Positions 1 through 8,598 of a stretch of 64,000 bases of DNA are shown here, one piece after another. The translations under genes were made by a program, and so were the position numbers. Within the stretch, counting starts at the first letter, position 1, and every line of letters starts with the position of its first letter. The notes beneath the pieces were generated by a model. That model was not told the DNA's origin. It searched no databases and saw nothing but the letters and a program-made list of their open reading frames with translations. The stretch is from Eutrophovita sp913057845 (GTDB lineage: Bacteria; Pseudomonadota; Gammaproteobacteria; Burkholderiales; Eutrophovitaceae). The stretch covers positions 36,512 to 100,511 of the forward strand of contig CAWUVH010000010.1 in NCBI GenBank assembly GCA_963925895.1. The letters run 5' to 3'.

Positions 1-542
1 TTTCGGAGCTCAAGGTTGTTCTTGAACATATCACCACCGCTGATTCGGTGCAGTTCGTAGACTCTTGTTCCGATAAAGTTGCAGCGACAATTACCGCGCA
101 TCATCTATTGCTTAATCGCAGTGACTTGTTTGCCGGTGGAATTCGACCGCATTACTATTGTCTGCCCATTCTTAAGCGGGAAGAGCATCGACTCGCGCTT
201 ATTAGCGCAGCCGTGTCCGGCAGCCCTAAGTATTTTTTAGGTACGGACAGTGCGCCTCATGAAAAAAATACGAAAGAGGCTGCTTGTGGATGTGCTGGGG
301 TATACACCGCGCACGCTGCCCTTGAATTATATGCGTCAGCTTTTGACTCGGTAGGCGCAATTGACAAGTTAGAAAACTTTACTTCAACCTTCGGCGCAAA
401 CTTTTATGGATTGCCGCTAAATGTTGGGCAAGTTAAGCTGTTACGTAAGAGTCAGGAGGTACCACCGCAATACCTCTACCCAGGTGGCAGCATTGTTCCA
501 TTTCGTGCTGGCGAGACGATGGATTGGAGTGTCTCCACCTGA
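1..542 (+). CDS. pyrC: Dihydroorotase (PyrC type), 3' part only
   Basis: This is the C-terminal half of a class II dihydroorotase, which interconverts carbamoyl-aspartate and dihydroorotate in pyrimidine synthesis. The frame is open from base 3 and about 179 residues are visible. EHIT at visible residues 8-11 carries the zinc-ligand histidine (His177 in E. coli numbering). GTDSAPH at about 80-86 carries the catalytic aspartate (Asp250), followed by the family segment with an alanine- and cysteine-rich helix. The full enzyme is about 345 residues, so the amino-terminal half with the HxH motif and the carbamylated lysine lies before the window. The gene ends 55 bases before rnpB. The call is secure. 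Confidence 0.93.
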   Translation, partial: SELKVVLEHITTADSVQFVDSCSDKVAATITAHHLLLNRSDLFAGGIRPHYYCLPILKREEHRLALISAAVSGSPKYFLGTDSAPHEKNTKEAACGCAGVYTAHAALELYASAFDSVGAIDKLENFTSTFGANFYGLPLNVGQVKLLRKSQEVPPQYLYPGGSIVPFRAGETMDWSVST

Positions 543-561
543 TTGGTTGAAACCAAGCCCC

Positions 562-597
562 TATGAACATGTAGATTTTTCTATTATGATGCCCTCG
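562..597 (+). promoter_or_regulatory. Probable rnpB promoter
   Basis: A good -10 element, TATGAT at 585-590, lies 7 bases before the inferred 5' end of rnpB at 598. It is followed by a G+C-rich discriminator (GCCCTCG), as is common for stable-RNA promoters under growth-rate control. The -35 region around 562-567 (TATGAA) is weak. Position and discriminator support the call, and no other promoter candidate fits the short pyrC-rnpB gap. Confidence 0.5.
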
Positions 598-962
598 GAA
601 GTTAGTCGGGCAATCGCTGCATGGTCTTTGATCTGTAGAGGAAAGTCCGGGCTCCAAAGAGCGGGGTGCCGGTTAACAGCCGGACGTTGTGAAGCGATGG
701 ACAGTGCAACAGAAAGTGTACCGCCTCGGGCCTTTGGTTTGGGGTAAGGGTGAAAAGGTGAGGTAAGAGCTCACCGCAACCTTGGTAACAAGGTTGGCAG
801 TGTAAACCCCACCCGGAGCAAGACCAAATAGGAGGGCTTTGGCGTGGCTCGCGTCGTCCTCGGGTAGGTTGCTAGAATCAAAGGGTAACTTTTGATCCAG
901 ATGAATGATTGCCTCTCGACGTTTCGTCGAAAGACAGAACCCGGCTTACAGACTAACTTCCA
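598..962 (+). ncRNA. rnpB: RNase P RNA, bacterial class A
   Basis: This is the catalytic RNA of RNase P, which matures tRNA 5' ends. The first ten bases (598-607) and the bases at 951-960 are exact reverse complements, forming the P1 helix that closes the molecule. Universally conserved blocks are present: GAAAGTCCGGGCTCC at 641-655, GTAAGGGTGAAA near 744, CCACCCGGAGCAAG near 810, GATGAATGATTG at about 900-911 and ACAGAACCCGGCTTA at 934-948. Length and order match the proteobacterial A-type RNA. Its position immediately before mraZ is common in beta- and gammaproteobacteria. The exact 3' end is uncertain by a few bases. Confidence 0.95.
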
Positions 963-1045
963 AGTTTTTATCAGACCATCCTTGTTGGATGCCTTTCAAG
1001 CATGTCTCTCAGGCCCTAAGTATAGGTTTTTATTGCCTTACTTGC

Positions 1046-1108
1046 TTGACCCACTTTGTCCTTTGCCCTAAAGTGGGCAAATGTAGATAAATGTGGGAAA
1101 AATAGGGG
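1046..1108 (+). promoter_or_regulatory. mraZ promoter with phased MraZ-type boxes
   Basis: TTGACC (1046-1051) and TAAAGT (1069-1074) are separated by 17 bases and make a plausible sigma-70 promoter. Immediately downstream, TGGGC (1074-1078), TAGAT (1084-1088, degenerate), TGGGA (1094-1098) and AGGGG (1104-1108) recur at exactly 10-base spacing. Arrays of TGGGN boxes spaced by five bases are the known target of MraZ, which represses its own operon in E. coli. The array sits 32 bases before the mraZ start, so autoregulation of the whole division and cell-wall cluster is inferred. Confidence 0.7.
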
Positions 1109-1139
1109 TACTTTTACTCTATCGAGTTAAGGTGAGCTT

Positions 1140-1583
1140 ATGTTTCAAGGGGTTGTGGGAATTAACCTAGATGTTAAGGGACGTTTGGCTATTCCGACTA
1201 AGCATCGGGATCAATTGACGTCTGGCCAGAAAGATAAGTTGGTGCTCACTTCCCACCCGCACCGCTGTTTGCTTCTGTATCCTGCCGAAGCGTGGAACCC
1301 CATTCGGGCTCAAATCATGAATTTTTCAAGTTTTGATCCACAGCTAAGTCTTTGGAAGCGATTGTTAGTGGGTTTTGCCGAGGACATGGAGCTGGATAAT
1401 GCGGGGAGAGTATTGATCTCGGCATCGCAACGTCAGTTTGCTGGATTGGAAAAGCGCGTGATGCTCGTTGGTCAGGGGAGTCACTTTGAATTATGGAGCG
1501 AGTCTTCTTGGGAGAAGCAGATTTCCCAGTTTGACGATGGGCCAATCAACCCACCGCCTGGGATGGAAAATTTTGCGCTCTGA
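1140..1583 (+). CDS. mraZ: MraZ transcriptional regulator
   Basis: MraZ is a DNA-binding regulator of the division and cell-wall cluster. Its 147 residues hold two AbrB/SpoVT-like domains, each with the DxxxR signature: DVKGR near residue 11 and DNAGR near residue 86. The ATG is preceded by a purine-rich AAGGTGAG stretch. It is the first gene of the cluster, as in most bacteria, and follows a promoter carrying candidate MraZ boxes. The C-terminus overlaps the likely start of rsmH. The length is typical of the family and nothing unusual is seen. Confidence 0.96.
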   Translation: MFQGVVGINLDVKGRLAIPTKHRDQLTSGQKDKLVLTSHPHRCLLLYPAEAWNPIRAQIMNFSSFDPQLSLWKRLLVGFAEDMELDNAGRVLISASQRQFAGLEKRVMLVGQGSHFELWSESSWEKQISQFDDGPINPPPGMENFAL

Positions 1584-2544
1584 ATCAAATGAAAGTCGCG
1601 GTGCCAGGCAAGAGTTAGGTAGTGCGCCACATGTTCCGGTGTTGTTGCTGGAGGCGATCGAATCGTTGAACATTAAACCCGAAGGAATTTATGTGGACGG
1701 GACCTTTGGCCGGGGCGGCCATGCGAAAGAGATACTTAAAAGATTGAAGGGCAATGGCCTGTTGGTTGCAATCGATAAGGATCCGCAAGCCATTATTGAG
1801 GGAGAAAGGCTGGAGTCCGACCACTTTAAAATTCTGCAAGGTACATTCGCAGATATCAAAACCATCCTCGCCAAAATCGGGATTAATCAGGTGGACGGAA
1901 TCTTATTAGATTTAGGGGTTTCGTCACCGCAATTAGACACCCCGCATCGAGGTTTCAGTTTTACTCTCGACGGCCCTCTAGATATGAGGATGGATACTAA
2001 CTCCGGAATGACGGCAGAAGAGTGGGTCAACACGGCTACTGAGTCTGAAATCATACGCATCCTTAGAGTCTATGGAGAAGAGCGTTTTGCCCCAAGAATT
2101 GCAAAATTTATTGTGGCAGCTAGGGCCATTGAGCAAGTAACTACGACGCGCCAATTAGGGCGAGTTGTGGAGCGGGCGATACCTAAAAAATTCCAATCAT
2201 CAAAAAATCCAGCAACGAAGACCTTTCAGGCCATTCGCATCTACCTCAATCAAGAATTGGAAGATTTAGAGGTTTTTTTAGAGCAAGTGCCCTCTCTTTT
2301 GTTGCATGGGGCTCGTGTCGTTATTATCAGTTTCCACTCTTTAGAAGATCGTAAGGTCAAGCGCTTCTTCGCCAAAGAGTCGCAATCCAATGTTCCTGAC
2401 CGCATGCCGATTAGAGAGGTTGATTTACCTAAAACACTCTTAAAGGTTATCAGTAAGAAGGTGCGCCCATCCATTGAGGAAGTTGATCGCAACCCGCGTT
2501 CACGCAGTGCCACGATGAGAGTGGCAGAGAGGTGTGCTCCGTGA
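1573..2544 (+). CDS. rsmH: 16S rRNA (cytosine1402-N4)-methyltransferase RsmH
   Basis: RsmH (MraW) methylates N4 of C1402 in 16S rRNA using S-adenosylmethionine. The SAM-binding segment DGTFGRGGH is at residues 42-50. Other family blocks are GILLDLGVSSPQLD, FSFTLDGPLDMRMD and ISFHSLEDRKVK. The reading frame is open far upstream (ATG at 1468 and 1537), but homologues begin a few residues before the HVPVLL segment. I therefore prefer TTG at 1573, which overlaps mraZ by 11 bases and gives 323 residues, near the usual 310-320. The start is the only uncertain point. It overlaps ftsL through a GTGA junction. Confidence 0.93.
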   Translation: MRSESNESRGARQELGSAPHVPVLLLEAIESLNIKPEGIYVDGTFGRGGHAKEILKRLKGNGLLVAIDKDPQAIIEGERLESDHFKILQGTFADIKTILAKIGINQVDGILLDLGVSSPQLDTPHRGFSFTLDGPLDMRMDTNSGMTAEEWVNTATESEIIRILRVYGEERFAPRIAKFIVAARAIEQVTTTRQLGRVVERAIPKKFQSSKNPATKTFQAIRIYLNQELEDLEVFLEQVPSLLLHGARVVIISFHSLEDRKVKRFFAKESQSNVPDRMPIREVDLPKTLLKVISKKVRPSIEEVDRNPRSRSATMRVAERCAP

Positions 2545-2819
2545 AGTTGGGTTTGATCCTTTTTGTGTTGCTGATTACATCTGCTATTTCATTGGTGACG
2601 GCGAGGCACGACACACGAAAATTAGTAACTGAGCTTGAGGTTGAGAGAAATAAAGGATTGCAAATTCGACAGGAGCGCGCGATGCTGGTTACAGAAAAAA
2701 GCACCCTCTCAACCCCTTCGAGAATTGAGCAACTGGCAATCAAAAAGCTCGGTATGAAGTACCCCAATTCGAGAGACACCATTTTGCTTTCTCCCCCTCC
2801 CTCGCGTGCTAATCAATGA
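2541..2819 (+). CDS. ftsL: Cell division protein FtsL
   Basis: FtsL is a small bitopic membrane protein of the divisome FtsQLB subcomplex. The 92 residues comprise a membrane segment at about 5-22, a charged heptad-like coiled-coil region from about 25 to 65, and a tail ending in a proline-rich stretch. GTG at 2541 is chosen because AGAGAGG at 2524-2531 lies nine bases upstream; an in-frame GTG at 2532 would abut that site. The start forms a GTGA overlap with rsmH, and the stop forms an ATGA overlap with ftsI. Sequence conservation in FtsL is low, so the name rests largely on position and topology. Confidence 0.85.
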   Translation: MKLGLILFVLLITSAISLVTARHDTRKLVTELEVERNKGLQIRQERAMLVTEKSTLSTPSRIEQLAIKKLGMKYPNSRDTILLSPPPSRANQ

Positions 2820-4552
2820 CGTCTAAATCCCAGTCAGCACTAACTATCCGTCTGCCAGTTTGGAGGGCGCGTCTGCTGGTAACGCTGATGTTTTTAGGAT
2901 TTATGGCGCTGGCCGCGCGGGCTCTTTATTGCCAAAGTGTTAATAAAGATTTTTTACAAGCTGAGGCAGAGAAACGCTATTCACGAACGACAACGCTGAT
3001 TGCGACTCGAGGGTTAATTACCGATCGAAATGGAGAGGCATTAGCGATTAGTACCGCGGTCGAGACGGTCTCTGCGAACCCTTCGCACCTAGAGCTTGAC
3101 AACATTCCTCATGAGAAACTCCTTCAGCTCTCAAAATTGTTGAGTATGGACGTTAAGGTTATCCATCGTAAATTATCGGAAAAAAAACAGTACGTACTCT
3201 TAAAAAGACAAATTGCGCCGAACATAGCTGCAAAAGTGATGTCACTAGAGATTCCTGGCGTGCATTTAAAAACAGAATACAAAAGATACTATCCAAACGG
3301 TGAGGCGACAGCACATTTAGTGGGATTTACGAGTCGTGATCATGTGGGTCAAGAGGGTTTGGAGTATTCCTATCAAAAGACTCTTGCAGGCAAACCGGGC
3401 AGTCGCCGAATCAAAAAAAACAATAAGAACCAGGTGATCGAGGAAGGCCAGACCATCAGTGCGGCTGAAAATGGTAGTGACTTAGAACTTTCAATTGACC
3501 GAACGCTGCAGTATGTGGCGTTTTCAGAGGCCAAGAACGCAGTACTCGAGCATGAGGCTAAATCTGCAAGCGTCGTTATTTTGGATGTCGTGACAGGAGA
3601 GGTTTTAGCAGTTGCGAATTGGCCTAGTTTTAATCCCAATAATCGCTCAACTTTCAAAAATCAAGCTCTGTTGCGCAATAGTGCCATTGTCGATCAATTC
3701 GAACCGGGGTCAACCATGAAGCCGTTTACCATTGCCGCGGCGCTTGAGGGAAAATTTGTAACACCAAATTCGTTAATTGATATTGAGGATGGTCGGTTGA
3801 GTATAGGTCGTCGCACGATAACAGATGATCATCCTGAGGAGAGTTTGTTGACTGTGACAGATATTATCCAACGATCTTCGAATGTCGGAACGGCGAAAAT
3901 TGGACAGATGATGACATCACAGTATTTATGGGAGATCTTGTCACTATCTGGGTTTGGTCAGTCGCCAAAGCTTCGTTTCCCTGGGAGTGCCTCAGGTAGT
4001 TTGCGGTCACCAGAAAAGTGGAGAGATATTGATCAAGCAACCATTTCTTATGGGATGGGTGTATCTGGAAGCCTTCTTCAATTGGCCCGTGCTTACTCAA
4101 TTTTTGCTCGGGATGGGATGTTGATTCCGGTCACCTTCGAGAAGCGTATTCATGTGGCAGAGGGAACGCGAGTCATTTCTGCAAACACCGCGCAAGCGGT
4201 GCTTCAAATGCTCGAGACTGTGACTCACGAGAAAGGTACAGGACTAAGTGCTGCGATTCCGGGTTACCGGGTGGCAGGCAAGACTGGTACCGCGAAAGTG
4301 GCGTCCGAGGGCTCATATGCACACGGTAAATATCGCTCTTCATTCGTGGGTATTGCTCCAGTGTCTAATCCCCGCCTGATTGTAGCGGTGATGGTCGAGG
4401 AGCCGAGTCTTGGATCATATTACGCTAGTGTAGTCGCCGCTCCAGTTTTTCGAAAGGTCATGGAAGAGGCTCTAAAGACTTTAGGGATTAAACCCGATGC
4501 CTTTATACGAGAGCAAGAGGCAAAAAGGGATGCATTGCAAGGGCCCGTATGA
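2816..4552 (+). CDS. ftsI: Peptidoglycan D,D-transpeptidase FtsI (PBP3)
   Basis: FtsI is the septal class B penicillin-binding protein that crosslinks peptidoglycan in partnership with FtsW. It has an N-terminal membrane anchor at about 19-38, a PBP-dimerisation domain starting at RGLITDRNG (65-73), and a transpeptidase domain with all three active-site motifs: STMK (299-302, nucleophile Ser299), SSN (354-356) and KTGT (489-492). At 578 residues it has the usual length. It begins in an ATGA overlap with ftsL and ends in another with murE, which suggests translational coupling. The call is firm. Confidence 0.97.
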   Translation: MTSKSQSALTIRLPVWRARLLVTLMFLGFMALAARALYCQSVNKDFLQAEAEKRYSRTTTLIATRGLITDRNGEALAISTAVETVSANPSHLELDNIPHEKLLQLSKLLSMDVKVIHRKLSEKKQYVLLKRQIAPNIAAKVMSLEIPGVHLKTEYKRYYPNGEATAHLVGFTSRDHVGQEGLEYSYQKTLAGKPGSRRIKKNNKNQVIEEGQTISAAENGSDLELSIDRTLQYVAFSEAKNAVLEHEAKSASVVILDVVTGEVLAVANWPSFNPNNRSTFKNQALLRNSAIVDQFEPGSTMKPFTIAAALEGKFVTPNSLIDIEDGRLSIGRRTITDDHPEESLLTVTDIIQRSSNVGTAKIGQMMTSQYLWEILSLSGFGQSPKLRFPGSASGSLRSPEKWRDIDQATISYGMGVSGSLLQLARAYSIFARDGMLIPVTFEKRIHVAEGTRVISANTAQAVLQMLETVTHEKGTGLSAAIPGYRVAGKTGTAKVASEGSYAHGKYRSSFVGIAPVSNPRLIVAVMVEEPSLGSYYASVVAAPVFRKVMEEALKTLGIKPDAFIREQEAKRDALQGPV

Positions 4553-6108
4553 ACCTATCCTCTTTTGAGCGCTTTGTTCAATCTGGGTTATCCGCACCAC
4601 CCAATCATCAATACGACGAGTTTAGGCAGCAGCTAAGTAGACTTGACATCACACCATTAGGATTATCGAATGACAGTCGATTAACTCAAGTGGGAGATTT
4701 TTTCTTCGCTTACCCCGGTTCTAATCAAGACGGACGCATCCATATAGCCGAGGCCATTAGGCAAGGTTGTGCGGCGGTCATTTGGGAGCAGGATGGATGG
4801 ATTTGGGATTCAACCCATAAAGTGCCTAATTTTTCTTGGACAGATGTCAGAGGGTTGATGGGGCAATTTGCTGCTAATTTTTTTGGCGATCCAACAAATG
4901 AACTCAATATTTTTGGTGTGACAGGTACCAATGGAAAAACCTCATGCGCTAATTGGCTGGCCGAGGCATTATTTTTTTTGGGACGCAAGAGCGCATGCAT
5001 AGGAACGCTTGGTACTAAACTTTTAAATAAAGAGGTTGCATCGATTCCTGGTCAAGGTCGGACAACACCGGATGCTATTTCACTGCAACGTACTTTTTAT
5101 GAGCTTCGAGCAATGGGCGCATCATGTGTCGCCATTGAGGCCTCGTCTCATGCCTTGTCGCAAAACAGACTTGATGGGACAAAGATTAATATTGCCATTT
5201 TCACCAACTTATCTCACGAGCACCTCGACTACCACGGTACTTTAGAAAATTATGCTAAGGCAAAGACGCGGTTATTTATGTTTAGCAGTGTGCTGCATGT
5301 CGTTATTAATGTTGATGATGATTTTGGTATGCTTTTAGCAAACACACTCCAACGGCATGATAAGGATGTGATCACATATAGCTGTCTCAGTGCGAATGCG
5401 CATATACATGCTACTAATCTAAAAATGAGCCTCCAGGGCTCATCGTTTCATGTAAATACCCCATGGGGCTCTAGAGCCATAGAGTCCTCAATTATTGGTG
5501 ATTTTAATATCAGTAATCTGCTGGCAGTTTTGGGGGGGCTTGTGTGTTCGGGTGAGAGTTTTGATCGCGCTTGTGAGGCTATCGGTGGGTTGAAGCATCC
5601 CGAAGGTCGATTGCAGCGGGTTGGGCAGGAATGTGATCGGTTCGTGTACGTTGACTATGCCCATACACCTGATGCGTTGCGACGCGTGCTTGGTAGCTTG
5701 AGGTCATTGATTCGAGCTGATGCACGTGTGATTACTGTTTTTGGTGCAGGGGGCGATAGAGATAAAGATAAGAGGTCGAGAATGGGTGACGCCGTGCTTG
5801 AGTTTTCTGACGTTGCCATAGTAACGACGGATAACCCTCGTGATGAAACGCCAGAAGAGATTTGTGACCAAATAATCTGTGGTAGGCAGGATCAATTTGT
5901 CGTTGAGTTGGATCGCCGAGCTGCGATTAGTCGCGCAATTAACCTATCAAATGAGGCTGATGTTGTACTTATTGCTGGAAAGGGTCACGAAACATATCAA
6001 GAGGTTTTTGGCAATAAGATTCCCCATAATGATTATCTTGTCGCTCAAGAGTGCTTGAACGAATTGTGGCGTGGGCCGAATACGTCGGAGGACTCCTTGC
6101 GTGTTTAG
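4549..6108 (+). CDS. murE: UDP-MurNAc-L-Ala-D-Glu:meso-diaminopimelate ligase
   Basis: MurE adds the third amino acid to the peptidoglycan stem in the cytoplasm, using ATP. The P-loop GVTGTNGKT is at 123-131 and the HEHLDYHG segment at about 223-230. A lysine in NYAKAK (about 237-239) is the candidate carbamylated residue. DNPR at 428-431 is the signature that selects meso-diaminopimelate rather than lysine, so the organism should have a Gram-negative type stem. The 519 residues are slightly longer than usual because of an N-terminal stretch of about 30 residues. The start is ATGA-coupled to ftsI. Confidence 0.96.
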   Translation: MNLSSFERFVQSGLSAPPNHQYDEFRQQLSRLDITPLGLSNDSRLTQVGDFFFAYPGSNQDGRIHIAEAIRQGCAAVIWEQDGWIWDSTHKVPNFSWTDVRGLMGQFAANFFGDPTNELNIFGVTGTNGKTSCANWLAEALFFLGRKSACIGTLGTKLLNKEVASIPGQGRTTPDAISLQRTFYELRAMGASCVAIEASSHALSQNRLDGTKINIAIFTNLSHEHLDYHGTLENYAKAKTRLFMFSSVLHVVINVDDDFGMLLANTLQRHDKDVITYSCLSANAHIHATNLKMSLQGSSFHVNTPWGSRAIESSIIGDFNISNLLAVLGGLVCSGESFDRACEAIGGLKHPEGRLQRVGQECDRFVYVDYAHTPDALRRVLGSLRSLIRADARVITVFGAGGDRDKDKRSRMGDAVLEFSDVAIVTTDNPRDETPEEICDQIICGRQDQFVVELDRRAAISRAINLSNEADVVLIAGKGHETYQEVFGNKIPHNDYLVAQECLNELWRGPNTSEDSLRV

Positions 6109-7468
6109 CATCAGTGATTACGCTAGGGAAACTGGAACCCATCTCATAGGTGATTCATCAGCTGTCGTATTGAGAGTCTCTACGGACAGCCGTGCTATTA
6201 AAAAAGGGGACTTATATATCGCATTGAAAGGCCCTAATTTTGATGGTCATGATTTCGTTCAAGAAGCGTTCGATCGAGGCGCTTCAGTCTGCATGGTGTC
6301 GCAAGACACCTTTCTGCATACATTGAATGACTCAACAGCTTGCCTCGTCACTGATGACACCCGTCAAGGTTTATGGACGCTGTCTAGTTGGTGGAGAGGA
6401 AAGTTTGGCGCACACATCAAGGTCGTAGGTGTTACTGGCAGTAATGGGAAGACGACGGTCAAGGAAATGATCGCTAATATTCTTCGGGTGCAGGCTAATC
6501 CGGATAAAGTTCATGCAACCCAGGGTAATTTCAATAATGAAATCGGTGTGCCCCATACTCTTTTGGGACTGAATAGCGGTCACGCATATGCCGTGGTTGA
6601 AATGGGAATGAACCAGTTAGGGGAATTAAAACGTTTGACGAATATGGTTCGTCCTGATGTGGCAGTCATTACTAATGTTGGAACTGCTCATATCGGCGAG
6701 CTTGGTTCGCAGGATGCCATTGCTGAGGCTAAGTCAGAGGTCATTGCAGGGCTCTCTGATGGCGGGGTACTCATTGTTGAGGCTGATGGCCAATATGCCA
6801 GCTATCTGATGGGGCAATATCAACGTGGTCCCGTCATTACTTTTGGTGAAGGAGCCAACGCTCTTTTACGCGGAAGTTTGCATCAGTCCGCCGGGTCGAG
6901 GGTTTTGCAAATCCAATATGACGGACGTGTCATTGATATTGATTGGCATGTTCGAGGAAAGCACAACATCTTAAATGCACTTGCCGCAGCGACTGCTGGG
7001 TTTGCTTTGGGCGTTTCTGACTCTTCGATCAAAGCTGGGCTTGAGTCTTTTGATGGGGTTAAGGGTAGGCTCGAGACAATCCGGTTGAATTCAGGCGATA
7101 TCCTCATCAACGATACTTATAACGCTAACTTTGATTCAGTTTGCCGCGCATTGGAACATTTAACGACAGAGTCCGGGAAAAAAATTGTCGTATTAGGAGA
7201 TATGGGTGAACTCGGAGAATTTGGCGCTGCTATGCATGACCGAGTTGGTGTATTTGCGAAGAGCCTGGGCGTCGATGTTCTCCTCGCTCTCGGCGAACTC
7301 TCAAAAAGAGCCGTTATAAGTTTTGGTGCAGGTGCTGTTCATCATGAATCTCGAGACGCTTTATTGATTCAGTTAAAGTCTGAGTTAGATGGCGGGTCTT
7401 GTATTTTGGTTAAAGGTTCTCGATTTATGAAGATGGAATATTTTTGTGACGCATTAGTCCTCAAATAG
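6101..7468 (+). CDS. murF: UDP-MurNAc-tripeptide:D-Ala-D-Ala ligase
   Basis: MurF adds D-alanyl-D-alanine to complete the UDP-MurNAc-pentapeptide. The substrate-binding domain begins with STDSRAIKKGDLYIAL, and the P-loop GVTGSNGKT is at 110-118. The frame is open back to a GTG at 6071, but GTG at 6101 has GGAGGA (6087-6092) eight bases upstream and gives the usual 455 residues, so I choose it. It overlaps the murE stop by 8 bases. The Mur ligase central and C-terminal domains are complete, ending with LVKGSRFMKMEYF. Confidence 0.95.
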   Translation: MFSISDYARETGTHLIGDSSAVVLRVSTDSRAIKKGDLYIALKGPNFDGHDFVQEAFDRGASVCMVSQDTFLHTLNDSTACLVTDDTRQGLWTLSSWWRGKFGAHIKVVGVTGSNGKTTVKEMIANILRVQANPDKVHATQGNFNNEIGVPHTLLGLNSGHAYAVVEMGMNQLGELKRLTNMVRPDVAVITNVGTAHIGELGSQDAIAEAKSEVIAGLSDGGVLIVEADGQYASYLMGQYQRGPVITFGEGANALLRGSLHQSAGSRVLQIQYDGRVIDIDWHVRGKHNILNALAAATAGFALGVSDSSIKAGLESFDGVKGRLETIRLNSGDILINDTYNANFDSVCRALEHLTTESGKKIVVLGDMGELGEFGAAMHDRVGVFAKSLGVDVLLALGELSKRAVISFGAGAVHHESRDALLIQLKSELDGGSCILVKGSRFMKMEYFCDALVLK

Positions 7469-7490
7469 ATTAATCATTAAAGGAAATTAA

Positions 7491-8576
7491 GTGTTTTTAC
7501 TTTTAGCGCAGTATCTAGAGCGATACTCTAGCATCTTCAACGTTTTTTCTTACATAACGTTACGGTCAGTTATGGCGGCATTAACAGCGCTACTGATCTC
7601 ATTCATTGTAGGTCCACGAATGATCAAGAAATTGACGGATTTAAAGATTGGCCAAACGATCAGAAGCGATGGGCCTAAAACTCACGAAGTTAAAACGGGG
7701 ACGCCGACTATGGGGGGAGCCCTCATATTGACTTCCATAGCTATTACAACGCTCCTCTGGGCCGACTTGACTAATCGATGGGTGTGGGTAGTTTTAGCAG
7801 TGACAGTTTCTTTTGGCATCATTGGTTTGATTGATGATTACCGAAAGGTTGTACTGCAAAGTCCCTATGGTCTTTCTGCATTGGAGAAGTTTTCCTATCA
7901 GTCTGTGGTGGCTGTGCTTGCTTCTTTGTATTTAGCGAATGCTACAGAGTTTGGTATGCAAACAGCTTTAATATTGCCTTTTCTAAAAGATGTTGCGATA
8001 CCTCTAGGTCTGTCTGGATTTGTTGTCCTGAGTTTCTTAGTCATTGTAGGCACCAGCAATGCTGTGAATTTGACAGATGGCCTTGACGGCCTTGCGATCA
8101 TGCCTGCTGTCATGATCGCAAGTGCTCTCGCAATTTTTGCTTACGTGGCGGGTCATGCTGAGTTCTCGCGCTATCTTGGTTTTCCGTATATTCCCGGGGC
8201 GGGAGAGTTGGCAATTTTTTGCGCTGCTCTTGCTGGCGCAGGCTTAGCATTTCTTTGGTTCAACGCCTATCCTGCAGAGGTATTCATGGGGGATGTTGGG
8301 GCCTTAGCGATTGGCGCTGCTCTTGGGGTAGTGGCAGTGGTTGTCAGACAAGAGATTGTTTTATTCATTATGGGCGGAGTGTTCGTTGTTGAAACGCTGT
8401 CGGTGGTGATTCAGGTGGCATCTTTTAAGTTAACAGGTCGGAGAGTTTTTCGCATGGCGCCGCTGCATCATCATTTTGAGCTAAAAGGCTGGAAGGAAAA
8501 TCAAGTTGTTGTTCGTTTTTGGATTATTACGATGATGTTGGTGTTGATTGGACTTTCAACGTTGAAATTGAGGTAA
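7491..8576 (+). CDS. mraY: Phospho-MurNAc-pentapeptide translocase MraY
   Basis: MraY transfers phospho-MurNAc-pentapeptide to undecaprenyl phosphate, forming lipid I at the inner membrane. The 361 residues contain about ten membrane helices. Conserved catalytic elements are DDY at 115-117, the NAVNLTDGLDG loop at 190-200, Asp268 in MGDVG, and the HHH motif at 326-328 followed by FELKGW. The GTG start follows AAAGGAAAT. It lies 22 bases after murF within the cell-wall cluster. Length matches E. coli MraY almost exactly. Confidence 0.97.
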   Translation: MFLLLAQYLERYSSIFNVFSYITLRSVMAALTALLISFIVGPRMIKKLTDLKIGQTIRSDGPKTHEVKTGTPTMGGALILTSIAITTLLWADLTNRWVWVVLAVTVSFGIIGLIDDYRKVVLQSPYGLSALEKFSYQSVVAVLASLYLANATEFGMQTALILPFLKDVAIPLGLSGFVVLSFLVIVGTSNAVNLTDGLDGLAIMPAVMIASALAIFAYVAGHAEFSRYLGFPYIPGAGELAIFCAALAGAGLAFLWFNAYPAEVFMGDVGALAIGAALGVVAVVVRQEIVLFIMGGVFVVETLSVVIQVASFKLTGRRVFRMAPLHHHFELKGWKENQVVVRFWIITMMLVLIGLSTLKLR

Positions 8577-8598
8577 GGATTGTTGGACATTTGAGCAT

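Noticed and set aside
421..747. Plus-strand and opposite-strand frames across the end of pyrC and rnpB
   Set aside because: They lie over a conserved structural RNA whose helices and motifs are intact, and their peptides resemble nothing.
905..1090. 61-codon frame after rnpB
   Set aside because: It overlaps the conserved 3' end of RNase P RNA and the mraZ promoter and has no ribosome site.
2532..2540. GTG at 2532 as the ftsL start
   Set aside because: The ribosome site AGAGAGG would directly touch it; GTG at 2541 has correct spacing and couples to the rsmH stop.
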